Origin: Arthrobacter rhizosphaerae
GTDB lineage: Bacteria > Actinomycetota > Actinomycetes > Actinomycetales > Micrococcaceae
Length of the DNA: 64,000 nt
Assembly: GCF_023062595.1 (NCBI RefSeq)
Contig: NZ_JALLAN010000018.1
Span: 1 to 64,000 of the forward strand
Direction: 5' to 3'
A program made the translations under genes and the position numbers. Below, one piece after another: positions 34,600 to 44,135 of the stretch; the first letter of the stretch is position 1; every line of letters begins with the position of its first letter. Under the pieces are notes generated by a model that was not told the DNA's origin, searched no databases, and saw only the letters and a list, made by a program, of their open reading frames with translations.

Positions 34600-36405
34600 T
34601 CATCGCCCGGCAGCATACCCTTGGGCACCACGGGGATTGGCCGCAGCCTGCAGTATCCCGGTGTGGGGATCCCGCGTCACAGCGGACAATCGGCCTAAGG
34701 TCCAACCTCCAGCCATGGTGATCCGATGCCCTCGGCGCTCCAGACCCGCAATGACGTCGGCACCTAGCCGGTCTTCGAGAACCGCCCCACCTGGTTCCCA
34801 GGTGCGAGGCCAAAAGGAACCGGGCATAGACGTTGTGTGAAACGTTGGCGCATCTATGGCCTGCTGCGGCGAGTAGCCACCCACGATGGTTCGCAAGAGG
34901 TAGGGCAACTGCCATTGGTCCTGCTGATCACCACCTGGAGATCCCAAAGCAGTCACAGCGTGGCCGTCGCGAACGATCAAGGTAGGGGTGAGAGTCGTCC
35001 GCGGCCGCTTTCCGGGCGACAGAGTTGAGGGAGTTCCCGGCTCCAGCCACGTCATCTGCAGGCGGGTGCCCAGGCAGAAACCCAGTTCGGGAATCGCTGG
35101 CGACGACTGCAGCCAGCCGCCGGAAGGAGTTGCGGAAATCATGTTGCCCCAACGATCTACGACGTCAATATGGCAGGTGTCGCCGCGGGTCTCCCCCGTC
35201 GGTTGCACTGTTGGTTCGCCCAGACCTGCTGGCATCTGTCCCGCTGTCGCAGGGACGTACTCGGTGCGAAGAGGTGGCATGTAGGGTTTTGGACCCGGCA
35301 CTGTTCCGGGGCGGAACTCCAATGAGGCGTCCTCTGTGATGAGACGCCGGCGCGCCTCACAGTACTCGGCCGACAGAAGGTACTCGAGCGGCACATCCGT
35401 GTCGCCGTAATACGCTTCCCGGTCAGCCAGCGCCAGTTTCTGCGACTCCAGGATCGTGTGGATTCCAAGTTCAGTGGAAGGGTCAAGATACTCGTCGTCG
35501 AACCCCTCAAGAATCGCCAGGGTTTGCAGAAGTGCCGGACCCTGCCCCCACGGTCCAGTCTTCGCTATGGTGTGGCCGCGGAAATCGAAAGTCGTCGCGG
35601 GCTCAAAACCCGCCTCAAAGCGCGCGAGGTCCTCTAACGCCAGCACCCCAGCGTGATCCCTTCCAGAGGAATGCCGGTGCGGGATCTTCACCGAATCCGC
35701 GATTGCATGTGCGACGAAGCCCTCCCGCCACTCGCGTCTAGCGGCGTCAATCCGACCTTCCCTGGACAGGGCCTTCGAACTCCCGGCTTCGAGCAGTCGC
35801 TGAAGCGTGCGGGCATAGGCCGGGTTCCGAATGAGCTCACCGTCAGCAGGAATCTTGCCGTTCGGCATCCACAATTCCGCTGATGTGGGCCAATGGTCTC
35901 GGAACAGCCCGGAGACGGCAGCGATAGTGTGGCCGACGCGCTCCAGCATCGGATGGCCGTCCTGCGCGTATCCGATCGCAAACTCCAGTACGGATTCCAG
36001 CTCCCACGTTCCGTGGTCCCGCAACAGCAGGAGCCAGGCGTCGACGGCGGCAGGAACGGCTGCGGCCAATGCCCCTGATCCGGGAACCATGTCGAGGCCT
36101 TCAGCCAAATAGTGTTCCCGGGTTGCACTCAGTGGGGCAGGGCCTTGGCCCATCAGCACCACTGGCCTTTCTGGTTCAGCCGCAGTGGCAAATACGCCTG
36201 TCACGTCACCGCCCGGCCCATTCAAGTGGGGCTCGACAACGTGGAGCACGAAAGCTCCTGCTGCGGCGGCATCGAAAGCGTTGCCTCCGCGTTCAAGCAC
36301 GGCTTGGGCTGTCGCCGTCGCCGTCCAGTGGGTAGAGGCACTCATCCCGAACGTGCCTTGCAGCGTGGGCCTGGTAGTGAACGGAGCCGGCTCGGTGAAC
36401 GTCAT
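34600..36405 (-). CDS. Gamma-glutamyltransferase family protein (Ntn hydrolase)
   Basis: 601 residues. Large-subunit features appear early (GGNAFDAAAAGAFVLHVVEP, GGDVTGVF). The autoprocessing site is GDTCHIDVVDRWGN with the nucleophilic Thr at about 410, which becomes the N-terminus of the small subunit. GPGGDQQDQWQ-like and PSGGWLQSSP wording follows. No signal peptide is visible, unlike secreted GGTs, so it is probably cytoplasmic and may act on another gamma-glutamyl or acylated substrate. The ATG lies six bases after TAGCAT with no SD, consistent with a leaderless start. Confidence 0.88.
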   Translation of the reverse strand: MTFTEPAPFTTRPTLQGTFGMSASTHWTATATAQAVLERGGNAFDAAAAGAFVLHVVEPHLNGPGGDVTGVFATAAEPERPVVLMGQGPAPLSATREHYLAEGLDMVPGSGALAAAVPAAVDAWLLLLRDHGTWELESVLEFAIGYAQDGHPMLERVGHTIAAVSGLFRDHWPTSAELWMPNGKIPADGELIRNPAYARTLQRLLEAGSSKALSREGRIDAARREWREGFVAHAIADSVKIPHRHSSGRDHAGVLALEDLARFEAGFEPATTFDFRGHTIAKTGPWGQGPALLQTLAILEGFDDEYLDPSTELGIHTILESQKLALADREAYYGDTDVPLEYLLSAEYCEARRRLITEDASLEFRPGTVPGPKPYMPPLRTEYVPATAGQMPAGLGEPTVQPTGETRGDTCHIDVVDRWGNMISATPSGGWLQSSPAIPELGFCLGTRLQMTWLEPGTPSTLSPGKRPRTTLTPTLIVRDGHAVTALGSPGGDQQDQWQLPYLLRTIVGGYSPQQAIDAPTFHTTSMPGSFWPRTWEPGGAVLEDRLGADVIAGLERRGHRITMAGGWTLGRLSAVTRDPHTGILQAAANPRGAQGYAAGR

Positions 36406-36411
36406 GCGTCA

Positions 36412-36417
36412 ATGCTA
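36412..36417 (-). promoter_or_regulatory. Candidate -10 box TAGCAT for a leaderless GGT-family mRNA
   Basis: TANNNT hexamer six bases before the ATG at 36405; no SD is visible. Confidence 0.5.
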
Positions 36418-36485
36418 GTTCTGGGTGGCCTCCCTGCCTGGCCCGCGCTGGGCCCATGGTGCAGGCATCCGGAGCCAACCGTGTC

Positions 36486-39035
36486 CTATTTCCCGAGCCC
36501 GGCCTTTCGTAAGGCTTCAGCCATGGCCGTGTTCACGGGTGCCGGTTTAGGGGATTGGGTGGTTTTAGCTGGTTGGGCTGGCCGGCCGGACTGCGCCGGC
36601 TTATTGGCTTGGCCCTGATTGCCACCCTGGGCTGGCTTGCCCGCCTGAGCTGGCCTCCCGCCGTGGCCAGGCTTCCCGCCCTGGCCAGGCTTCCCGTCCT
36701 GAGCTGGCCGGCTGGACTGTGCCGGCTTGTTGGATTGGCCGGGCCTGCTACCGGACGCAGGGCGAGCCTGAGCCGGTTCGTCGTCGAGCCTTAAGGTGAG
36801 TGAGATCCTTTTCCGCTCGGGATCCGCCTCCAATACCTTGACCCGGACAACCTGCCCGGACTTGACCACCTCACGGGGGTCTGACACAAAGCGGTTGGCA
36901 AGCGCGGAGACGTGGACCAGGCCGTCCTGATGCACCCCCACATCCACGAAGGCCCCAAAGGCTGCCACGTTGGTCACCGTCCCCTCCAGGACCATGCCTG
37001 GCCGGAGGTCTGATATCTTCTCGATCCCCTCGGCAAAGGCCGCAGCGGCGAAGGCGGGGCGCGGATCACGTGCGGGCTTTTCCAGCTCCGAGATGATGTC
37101 CTTCACCGTGGGCAATCCGAAAGTTCCTTCGACAAAGTCCTGGGCGTTGATAGTCGCCAATGAACCCGCGGCAACGGAAGGACCGCCCCCGGCACCGGGA
37201 GCAGCCGTTTTCACTCCAGCGGCTGCCATGATTTTGCGTGCCACAGGATAAGCCTCGGGGTGAACACTGGAGGCATCAAGAGGCTCAGGCCCTCCACTGA
37301 TCCGCAGGAACCCGGCACATTGTTCGAAGGCTTTGGCGCCCAGTCGCGGGACTTTCTTGAGCTCACTCCGCTTCGCGAAGGGTCCATTCTCGTTCCGGTA
37401 GGCAACGATGTTCTCGCTGAGAAGCGGACCCACTCCGGCTACCCGGCTTAGCAACGCAGGCGAGGCCGTGTTGACGTCCACGCCCACGGCATTCACACAA
37501 TCCTCAACGACCGCGTCCAGGCTCCGATCCAGCTTGGCCGGAGTGACGTCGTGCTGATACTGCCCTACACCGATTGCCTTCGGCTCGATCTTCACGAGCT
37601 CGGCCAGTGGATCCTGCAACCGCCGCGCAATGGATACGGCACCGCGGAGCGAAACATCCATCCCTGGCAGTTCGGCGGCGGCCAGGGCGGATGCGGAATA
37701 GACGGAAGCCCCGGCCTCGGATACCACCAGTTTCTGCGGTTTGCTGCCGGTGCTGGCCCCCACCCTCTTGATGAGGTCCGTGGCCAGCTTGTCCGTCTCC
37801 CGGGATGCTGTTCCGTTGCCGATGGCGATAAGTTCGACGTTGTGTTGCCGGGCAAGGCGCTCCAGGGTTGCCAATGACTCGTCCCACTTACGGACCGGCG
37901 CGTGGGGATAAATGGTTTCCGTGGCCACCACCTTCCCTGTGCCATCCACTACCGCAACCTTCACGCCTGTACGGAGCCCTGGGTCCAGTCCCAGCGTGGA
38001 CCGGTTGCCGGCGGGTGCGGCGAGCAGGACATCCCGGAGGTTATTGGCGAACACCCGAACGGCTTCGTCTTCGGCAGCGGCGAACATCCGGGTCCGAAGA
38101 TCGGCCGTCAGCCGGGCAAGGACGCGGGACCGCCACGCCACTTGTGCGGTCTGGATGAGCCATGAGTCTGCGGGGCGCCCCCGGTCAGAAACTCCGAGGA
38201 ACCTGGCCACAGCGGACTCGTAACGGGCGCGCGCACTGGCGAGGGCGTCGTCGTCGGACGGTTCTGCTTCTGCGAGATCGAGGTCCAGGACGCCGTCCTT
38301 CTCGCCCCGCAACAGCGCCAGTACACGGTGGGATGGCATCCCGTTGGGAGCCTGGGAGAACTCGAAGTAGTCCGCGAACTTCTGGCCTTCTGCTTCCTTG
38401 CCCTTCTTCACTCGGGAAACCATCCGGCCCTGTGCCCAAAGCCGATCTCGGAGAGTTGCGGCAAGATCGGCGTCCTGCGCTACGCGCTCGACCAGGATTG
38501 AGCGGGCTCCAGCGAGCGCTGCGGCGGCATCATCAATGGAGTGCTCCGCGTTCAGATATTTTCCGGCCTCACGCTCGGGATCCAGTTCGGGATGTTTGAG
38601 CAGGGAGTCAGCCAGCGGCTCCAACCCGGCCTCCTTGGCGATCTGCGCTTTGGTCCGGCGTTTGGTCTTGAATGGCAGATAGATATCCTCCAGCCGGGAT
38701 TTGGTGTCCGCCGCGACGACGGCCGCCTCAAGTTCCGGAGTCAGCTGGCCTTGGGCAGTTATCGCCTCGAGGACGGCGCGACGGCGGTCCTCCAGCTCGC
38801 GGAGGTACCGGAGGCGTTCCTCAAGTTCACGGAGTTGGGTGTCATCCAGCGTCCCGGTGGCTTCCTTGCGGTACCTGGCGATGAATGGCACCGTTGATCC
38901 GGCGTCGAGCAGTTCCACAGCAGCCTTCACCTGCCAGGGCTTGACCCCAAGTTCCTGGGCGATCTGGGCATGGATCGCGGCGTCAGGCGTGGCGGAAGGA
39001 GACGTGGGTTGCTGTAGCTGGTTCACCCGAATCAT
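36486..39035 (-). CDS. tex: Tex family RNA-binding transcription accessory protein
   Basis: 849 residues. The Tex order is present: an N-terminal helical region (QIAQELGVKPWQVKAAVELL), a YqgF/RNase-H-like core (GLDPGLRTGVKVAVVDGTGK, IGNGTASRETDKL), tandem helix-hairpin-helix motifs (NTASPALLSRVAGVGPLLSE), and an S1 domain at about 675-745 (VLEGTVTNVAAFGAFVDVG). After residue 750 an 85-residue low-complexity tail repeats QGGKPG/PAQ/SRPAQ units; it is longer than in typical Tex proteins. The tail ends in a short helix (MAEALRKAGLGK). Its role in transcription and RNA binding is by family. Confidence 0.93.
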   Translation of the reverse strand: MIRVNQLQQPTSPSATPDAAIHAQIAQELGVKPWQVKAAVELLDAGSTVPFIARYRKEATGTLDDTQLRELEERLRYLRELEDRRRAVLEAITAQGQLTPELEAAVVAADTKSRLEDIYLPFKTKRRTKAQIAKEAGLEPLADSLLKHPELDPEREAGKYLNAEHSIDDAAAALAGARSILVERVAQDADLAATLRDRLWAQGRMVSRVKKGKEAEGQKFADYFEFSQAPNGMPSHRVLALLRGEKDGVLDLDLAEAEPSDDDALASARARYESAVARFLGVSDRGRPADSWLIQTAQVAWRSRVLARLTADLRTRMFAAAEDEAVRVFANNLRDVLLAAPAGNRSTLGLDPGLRTGVKVAVVDGTGKVVATETIYPHAPVRKWDESLATLERLARQHNVELIAIGNGTASRETDKLATDLIKRVGASTGSKPQKLVVSEAGASVYSASALAAAELPGMDVSLRGAVSIARRLQDPLAELVKIEPKAIGVGQYQHDVTPAKLDRSLDAVVEDCVNAVGVDVNTASPALLSRVAGVGPLLSENIVAYRNENGPFAKRSELKKVPRLGAKAFEQCAGFLRISGGPEPLDASSVHPEAYPVARKIMAAAGVKTAAPGAGGGPSVAAGSLATINAQDFVEGTFGLPTVKDIISELEKPARDPRPAFAAAAFAEGIEKISDLRPGMVLEGTVTNVAAFGAFVDVGVHQDGLVHVSALANRFVSDPREVVKSGQVVRVKVLEADPERKRISLTLRLDDEPAQARPASGSRPGQSNKPAQSSRPAQDGKPGQGGKPGHGGRPAQAGKPAQGGNQGQANKPAQSGRPAQPAKTTQSPKPAPVNTAMAEALRKAGLGK

Positions 39036-39112
39036 TTTGCCCTACCCCGCCGACATTCTCTCAGGCCAGTCCCGGAGGCCTGTCTGATCGAGCACATACA
39101 GGAGCAGAAAGA

Positions 39113-39140
39113 AGCGCCACAGAGTGGTCTCCGTGGCGCT
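39113..39140 (-). terminator. Terminator of the CBS-domain gene
   Basis: Stem AGCGCCAC/GTGGCGCT (8 bp) with a 12-base loop. On the minus strand it is followed by TCTTTCTGC. It lies 25 bases after the CBS stop codon. Confidence 0.6.
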
Positions 39141-39164
39141 GGTTTGCTTATGAGTTTGTCTGAC

Positions 39165-39605
39165 TTACGAGCTGCTGGACTGCATCCTCTTGCGTTCCGA
39201 GATGTGCTCCACCAGTTCGCCCACTTTCTCCTCAGAGTAGTTGCGGGCGATGTCTCCCTGGCTAATGATGCCTACCATCTTGTGGTCGGCAATAACCGGT
39301 AGACGCCGGATCTGGTACCTTTCCATCATTTCGATGGCTTCGTCAATGTTGGCGTCGGCGTCGACCCAGTGGGGCTTGCCGGTGGCGAGCTCGCGGGCCA
39401 TCATCTCGCCTGGATCACGTCCAGCGGCAACGCACTTGAGCACGATGTCCCGGTCGGTGATCATGCCCTTCAATCTGCCGTCATCACCACAGATCGGCAA
39501 CGAACCGCAGTCAAGATCCATCATCATCCGTGCAGCATCCACGAGGGACTGATTTTCCGTAATACATCGGGCGTTCGTAGTCATGAATTCACGGACAGCA
39601 CTCAT
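39165..39605 (-). CDS. Tandem CBS-domain protein
   Basis: 146 residues, almost entirely two CBS domains: CITENQSLVDAARMM...ITDRDIVLKC and WVDADANIDEAIEMM...VIADHKMVGIISQGDIA. They form a Bateman module that usually binds adenine nucleotides. Similar stand-alone proteins (Hrp1 type) are induced by hypoxia or stress in mycobacteria. Strong SD AAGGAGG. Its own terminator follows the stop. Confidence 0.88.
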   Translation of the reverse strand: MSAVREFMTTNARCITENQSLVDAARMMMDLDCGSLPICGDDGRLKGMITDRDIVLKCVAAGRDPGEMMARELATGKPHWVDADANIDEAIEMMERYQIRRLPVIADHKMVGIISQGDIARNYSEEKVGELVEHISERKRMQSSSS

Positions 39606-39707
39606 TGGTCCTCCTTCATCGATTGAAATATCGACGCAGGCCCCCGGCTTGCGCCGACAAATCCAGCCTACGCCTGGGCGTTCACCAAGTCGACGGCGGG
39701 AGGCCTC

Positions 39708-40202
39708 CTACTCGGCGATGTCCTCTGCCCAGAGCTCGGGGTGTTCCTGCTGGAAGGCCACCATCATGTCGATGCACCTCTGATCGTCCAGAACCACCAC
39801 CTCGACGCCGCGGGACCGCAGGAGCTCAAACTCACCCGGGAAGGTCCGGGCCTCGCCCACTACCACCCGCGGAATCTTGAACTGGATGATGGTGCCTGTG
39901 CACATCGCACACGGGGCAAGGGTGGTGTACAGCGTCGTGTCCCGGTAACTCTTTTGCCGGCCAGCTGCGCGGAGGGCGGACATCTCCCCGTGGGCAATGG
40001 GGTCGCCTTTCTGTACACGCTCGTTGTGGCCACTGGCAATCACCTCGCCTCCCCTCGCCAGGGCTGCACCGATGGGAATTCCACCTTCTCGCAAGCTCTG
40101 CACAGCGGCATGGACGGCTGCTTCGAAGGCGGGACCGTCGGCCAAGAGGGCGTCCGCACGCGCAGGTGCGGGCTGGTTCGCGGAGGGCTGCTTGTCAGTC
40201 AT
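39708..40202 (-). CDS. Nucleoside/cytosine deaminase family protein
   Basis: 164 residues with the zinc site intact: HGEMSALRAAG (HxE, catalytic Glu) and TLAPCAMCTGTIIQF (PCxxC). Probably deaminates a cytosine-, guanine- or nucleoside-type substrate. A 30-residue Ala-rich N-terminus precedes the domain. SD CTGAGG. It is divergent from the large nuclease/helicase gene, with 187 bases between. Confidence 0.85.
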   Translation of the reverse strand: MTDKQPSANQPAPARADALLADGPAFEAAVHAAVQSLREGGIPIGAALARGGEVIASGHNERVQKGDPIAHGEMSALRAAGRQKSYRDTTLYTTLAPCAMCTGTIIQFKIPRVVVGEARTFPGEFELLRSRGVEVVVLDDQRCIDMMVAFQQEHPELWAEDIAE

Positions 40203-40389
40203 ATGCCTCAGACCCTACCTCTCGGGACCCGGCTTCAACAGGCTGCTAATGCTGGAAGCAAAAATGTCAGCCGCCTTTGATAGCTTGGCAACAGAAGGTC
40301 GGCCAACGGAGTTAGCGCCTACAAGCCAACTTAAGCCGGCACCAAGGTGGCAGCCATGTCACGACGCATCAATGAGGAGCGGGGACGCC

Positions 40390-43300
40390 GTGTTTCTTCT
40401 TGAACCAGAAGTTCCCGCGCGGGAACAGGACCTGGTGTTCTCCGCCAGTGACCTCGTGACAGCGGCCACGTGCGAATACCAACTGCTTCGGAAACTCGAC
40501 GAAAAACTCGGACGATCCCCGCGCGCTATCTTCGAGACCGACGCGATGCTGGAACGAACAGCGAAGCTTGGCGACCTTCACGAACACAAAGTACTGGACA
40601 AGTTCATTGAAGAGTTCGGTCCTTGGGACCCGTCCCGGCAACGCGGCGTGTACGACGTCGCGCCCTCCGCTGAGATGGACCGCGCCACGCTGCGGGCCAA
40701 ACATGCGGAATCCATCGCAGCTCTGCATTCAGGCGCCGACGTCGTTTTCCAGGCTGCGTTCTTTGATGGCACCTTCCACGGGCGCTCCGATTTTCTCGTG
40801 AAACAGCCTGACGGTCGGTACGCCGTTTACGACACCAAACTCGCCCGGCACGCAAAAGTCACGGCACTGCTCCAATTGGCTGCCTATGGTGATCAACTGC
40901 TGGGAGCAGGTCTGGAGCCCGACCCGCTGGTTACGCTGATCCTTGGCGCCACAGTGATCACCGCTGATGGGAGCTTCGAGAACGTGCGCAGCAGCCACAA
41001 ACTCGCGGACATCCTCCCGGTTTTCCGGGAGCGGCGTGAGCGTTTCCTGGAACTTGTTGGCGAGCACCGGGCTGTCCCGGTCCCCGTGAGCTGGGGGGCA
41101 CCTGGAGTCGTGGCCTGTGGAAGGTGCGATTACTGCCAGGAACAGGTCAAGGCTACGGATGATGTCCTGCTGGTGGCCAGGATGAACTCCAGCCAACGCA
41201 AGAAACTTCAGGAGCAGGGTATCTTTACTGTGCATCAGCTCGCGGAAGCAGATTTTCCCGACGCCAATCCCCCGCTCCTGAGGCTGCAGGACCAGGCACG
41301 GATGCAGACCGGTTTTGGGCCAGTGGACGGAAGCGTCAGCTACGTCAAGGACGGCGAAGAACACGCTCTGAGCTACCGAGTGATCCCCGAAAACACTTTG
41401 AGGGAACTGCCACCTCCTGACGACGGCGACATCTTCTTCGACTTTGAAGGAGACCCCCTGTGGCAAGAAGATTCAACCGGCACCTGGGGTCTGGAGTATC
41501 TGTTCGGTGTGGTTGAAGCGCCGGTCAAGCCGGGCGTGGCCGGGGTGTTCAGGCCCTTCTGGGCACACACCCGCGCCGCCGAAAAACAGGCCTTCCTGGA
41601 TTTCCTTGACTATGTACAAGACCGGCGGGCCCAATACCCGGACATGCACGTTTATCACTACGCCGCCTATGAGAAGACGGCGCTGCGCAAACTCTCAGTG
41701 ATGCACGTTGCTGGTGAAGACATTGTCGATCAATGGCTCCGAGACGGGCTCTTGGTTGACCTCTATCAGACTGTCCGCAACAGTATCCGCATCTCCGAGA
41801 ACTCCTACAGCATCAAGAGACTTGAGCCGCTGTACATGGGCAACAATCTCCGTTCCGGAGACGTCACTGACGCAGGGGCTTCTGTGGTCGCCTACGCTGA
41901 TTTCTGCGAAGCACGCGATAACGGACTGGACGATCTTGCGGCCGAAATCCTCGCCGGAATTTCGGACTACAACCAGTACGACTGCGTTTCCACGCTGGAA
42001 CTGAGGAACTGGCTTCTTGGCCTCGCCCGCCAACACGGCATCGAGCCTGATTCATCGTCATCCGGCGATTTTTTAGCTGACTCCATACAAGCGGATCACT
42101 CTCCAAAACGTAAAGATAAAAGTGAGGCTGTGGCGGCTGCTAATGACCTCAGGAAATCGGAGATCGTCCTGCACACGTTCCTGGACGAGTGGGCAAAATC
42201 CCGGACGCAAGCCGCCAAGGTTGCCGGCACCATCGAGGACCGCGGGCCCGATCCTGATGCCCACGCCGTTGCTATGGTAGCCGCGGCCGTCAGCTATCAC
42301 CGCCGCGAGCGGAAGTCGTTCTGGTGGGCCCACTTCGACCGCTGCGAGAACGGACCCGAGAGCCATCATCACGACCGGAATGTCTTCCTCGTCGAGCAGG
42401 CAGAAATCCTGGACGACTGGCGCAAAGAGGGAGGCAAGCTGCCCGAACGCAAAGTGAAGCTCACAGGCAGCGTCAGCGCAGGGTCGGATCTGCGTGTCGG
42501 CAGTACGTGGTTCCGAATGTACGATCGCCCGCTCCCGCCCGGACTGAAAGGAACGGGGAAAGACGGCGGTGGGCGAGGCGGGTGGTTCGGAACGGAAATC
42601 CTGGAATTGGGGCATGAAGACGGTCAGGACACCGTCATCATCCGGGACCGGCTTCATCGCAAAATCGACCCCTACGCCTCTGTACCCATCGCCCTGACCG
42701 AGGACCAGCCCCTCGCCACCAAAAGTTTGGAGCAGGCTCTGGCTTCTCTGGCCGACCAGGTGGCAGCGTCCCTGTTGGACAGCAAACCGGGCCACCCCCT
42801 TTTCCCTGAACATCCGGGTCTGGATTTGGTCCGGAGGGTTCCGCCCCGCCTTCGGAACCGTGCTGCCCTACTGGAGGTCGGACAGGGACCGGACCGTTTT
42901 ATCGATGCCATCACCGATGCTGTCCTGGATCTGGACCGCTCCTACCTGGCCGTTCAGGGCCCTCCTGGCACAGGAAAGACCCACGTAGGTTCCCATGTGA
43001 TCGCGCGTTTGGTTCAACGTGGCTGGAAGGTAGGAGTCGTTGCTCAGTCTCATGCCGTGATCGAGAATCTTATGCGGACCGCTGTCCAAAAAGCTGGAGT
43101 GGACCCGGGCAGAGTCGCCAAAGACGTCAAGCACAGCGACTCCCTTCCGTGGGACAACCGATCTGCCGCCGATGTGGAACGGCTCCTCAATTCCCCCGAC
43201 GGGGCGCTGGTAGGCGGAACTGCCTGGACGATGACAGGGGCCACTGTCCCCGCCGGTTCGCTGGACCTCTTGGTCATAGACGAGGCCGGACAGTTCTCGC

Positions 43301-44079
43301 TCGCTAACACCTTGGCAGTTGCTCAAGCCAGCCCTCGCCTTTTGCTGCTCGGCGACCCGCAGCAGCTTCCCCAGGTAAGCCAAGGCACTCACCCTGAGCC
43401 CGTCAACGAGTCTGCACTGGGCTGGATTTCGGACGGCCACTCGACGCTGCCGCCCGAGCTGGGTTATTTTCTTGCGGACTCCTGGCGGATGACTACAGAG
43501 CTGTGCAGGGCAGTCTCAGAGCTCTCTTACGACGGACGACTGGAATCCTCACCGGCAGCGGATCAGCGCATGCTCGACGGTGTTCCGGCCGGAATCGAGA
43601 CCGTTTTTGTCCCCCACAGCGGAAACACCACGTCCTCCGCTGAGGAAGCAACAGCAGTAGTCCAACAAGTCCACCGACACCTCGGGCTTAAATGGCACGA
43701 CGACGGCGGGAGCCGCCTGCTGGGCGAAGCGGACGTTCTGGTCGTGGCGGCCTACAACGCTCAGGTAAACGTAGTCCGGGATGCCTTGGACGAGGCCGGG
43801 CTCAGAGCAGTTCGCGTCGGCACCGTCGACAAATTCCAGGGGCAGGAAGCCGTCGTGGTGATCGTGTCCATGGCATGTTCTGCCGTCGCTGACGCTCCCA
43901 GGGGTATCGAGTTCCTGCTATCGCGGAACCGGATCAACGTTGCAGTTTCCCGGGCCAAGTGGCGCGCCGTGGTGGTGCGATCTCCCCAGCTGACAAACTA
44001 CCTTCCCTCCCATCCGGAGGGCCTGGCGCAACTTGGCGGATTCATCGGCCTATGCCAGCGGGGAACCGCACCCAGCTAG
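40390..44079 (+). CDS. TM0106-family RecB-like nuclease fused to DEDD exonuclease-like and helicase domains
   Basis: 1,229 residues from a GTG start behind AGGAG. Three modules: a RecB-type PD-(D/E)XK nuclease at about 10-250 (GRSDFLV, YAVYDTKLA, plus a CGRCDYC cysteine cluster near 240); an RNase-H-like/DEDD exonuclease-type module from about 345 (FFDFEGDP, YHYAAYEKTALRKL); and a Dna2/UvrD-type superfamily 1 helicase from about 840 with Walker A GPPGTGKTH and Walker B LLVIDEAGQFSLA, ending in VDKFQGQEAVVVIVSMACS and LSRNRINVAVSRAKW. Cleavage activity is inferred from motifs. It is likely in DNA processing or defence. The terminator hairpin at 44082 follows. Confidence 0.88.
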   Translation: MFLLEPEVPAREQDLVFSASDLVTAATCEYQLLRKLDEKLGRSPRAIFETDAMLERTAKLGDLHEHKVLDKFIEEFGPWDPSRQRGVYDVAPSAEMDRATLRAKHAESIAALHSGADVVFQAAFFDGTFHGRSDFLVKQPDGRYAVYDTKLARHAKVTALLQLAAYGDQLLGAGLEPDPLVTLILGATVITADGSFENVRSSHKLADILPVFRERRERFLELVGEHRAVPVPVSWGAPGVVACGRCDYCQEQVKATDDVLLVARMNSSQRKKLQEQGIFTVHQLAEADFPDANPPLLRLQDQARMQTGFGPVDGSVSYVKDGEEHALSYRVIPENTLRELPPPDDGDIFFDFEGDPLWQEDSTGTWGLEYLFGVVEAPVKPGVAGVFRPFWAHTRAAEKQAFLDFLDYVQDRRAQYPDMHVYHYAAYEKTALRKLSVMHVAGEDIVDQWLRDGLLVDLYQTVRNSIRISENSYSIKRLEPLYMGNNLRSGDVTDAGASVVAYADFCEARDNGLDDLAAEILAGISDYNQYDCVSTLELRNWLLGLARQHGIEPDSSSSGDFLADSIQADHSPKRKDKSEAVAAANDLRKSEIVLHTFLDEWAKSRTQAAKVAGTIEDRGPDPDAHAVAMVAAAVSYHRRERKSFWWAHFDRCENGPESHHHDRNVFLVEQAEILDDWRKEGGKLPERKVKLTGSVSAGSDLRVGSTWFRMYDRPLPPGLKGTGKDGGGRGGWFGTEILELGHEDGQDTVIIRDRLHRKIDPYASVPIALTEDQPLATKSLEQALASLADQVAASLLDSKPGHPLFPEHPGLDLVRRVPPRLRNRAALLEVGQGPDRFIDAITDAVLDLDRSYLAVQGPPGTGKTHVGSHVIARLVQRGWKVGVVAQSHAVIENLMRTAVQKAGVDPGRVAKDVKHSDSLPWDNRSAADVERLLNSPDGALVGGTAWTMTGATVPAGSLDLLVIDEAGQFSLANTLAVAQASPRLLLLGDPQQLPQVSQGTHPEPVNESALGWISDGHSTLPPELGYFLADSWRMTTELCRAVSELSYDGRLESSPAADQRMLDGVPAGIETVFVPHSGNTTSSAEEATAVVQQVHRHLGLKWHDDGGSRLLGEADVLVVAAYNAQVNVVRDALDEAGLRAVRVGTVDKFQGQEAVVVIVSMACSAVADAPRGIEFLLSRNRINVAVSRAKWRAVVVRSPQLTNYLPSHPEGLAQLGGFIGLCQRGTAPS

Positions 44080-44081
44080 AT

Positions 44082-44105
44082 GCACCGTCGCGGTGCGCCC
44101 GTTTT
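44082..44105 (+). terminator. Hairpin terminator after the nuclease/helicase gene
   Basis: GCACCG-tcg-CGGTGC stem (44082-44096) followed by gcccgttttgc. It starts two bases after the stop codon. Confidence 0.45.
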
Positions 44106-44135
44106 GCGGTACCCCGCTGCCACTGCAGCTGGATA

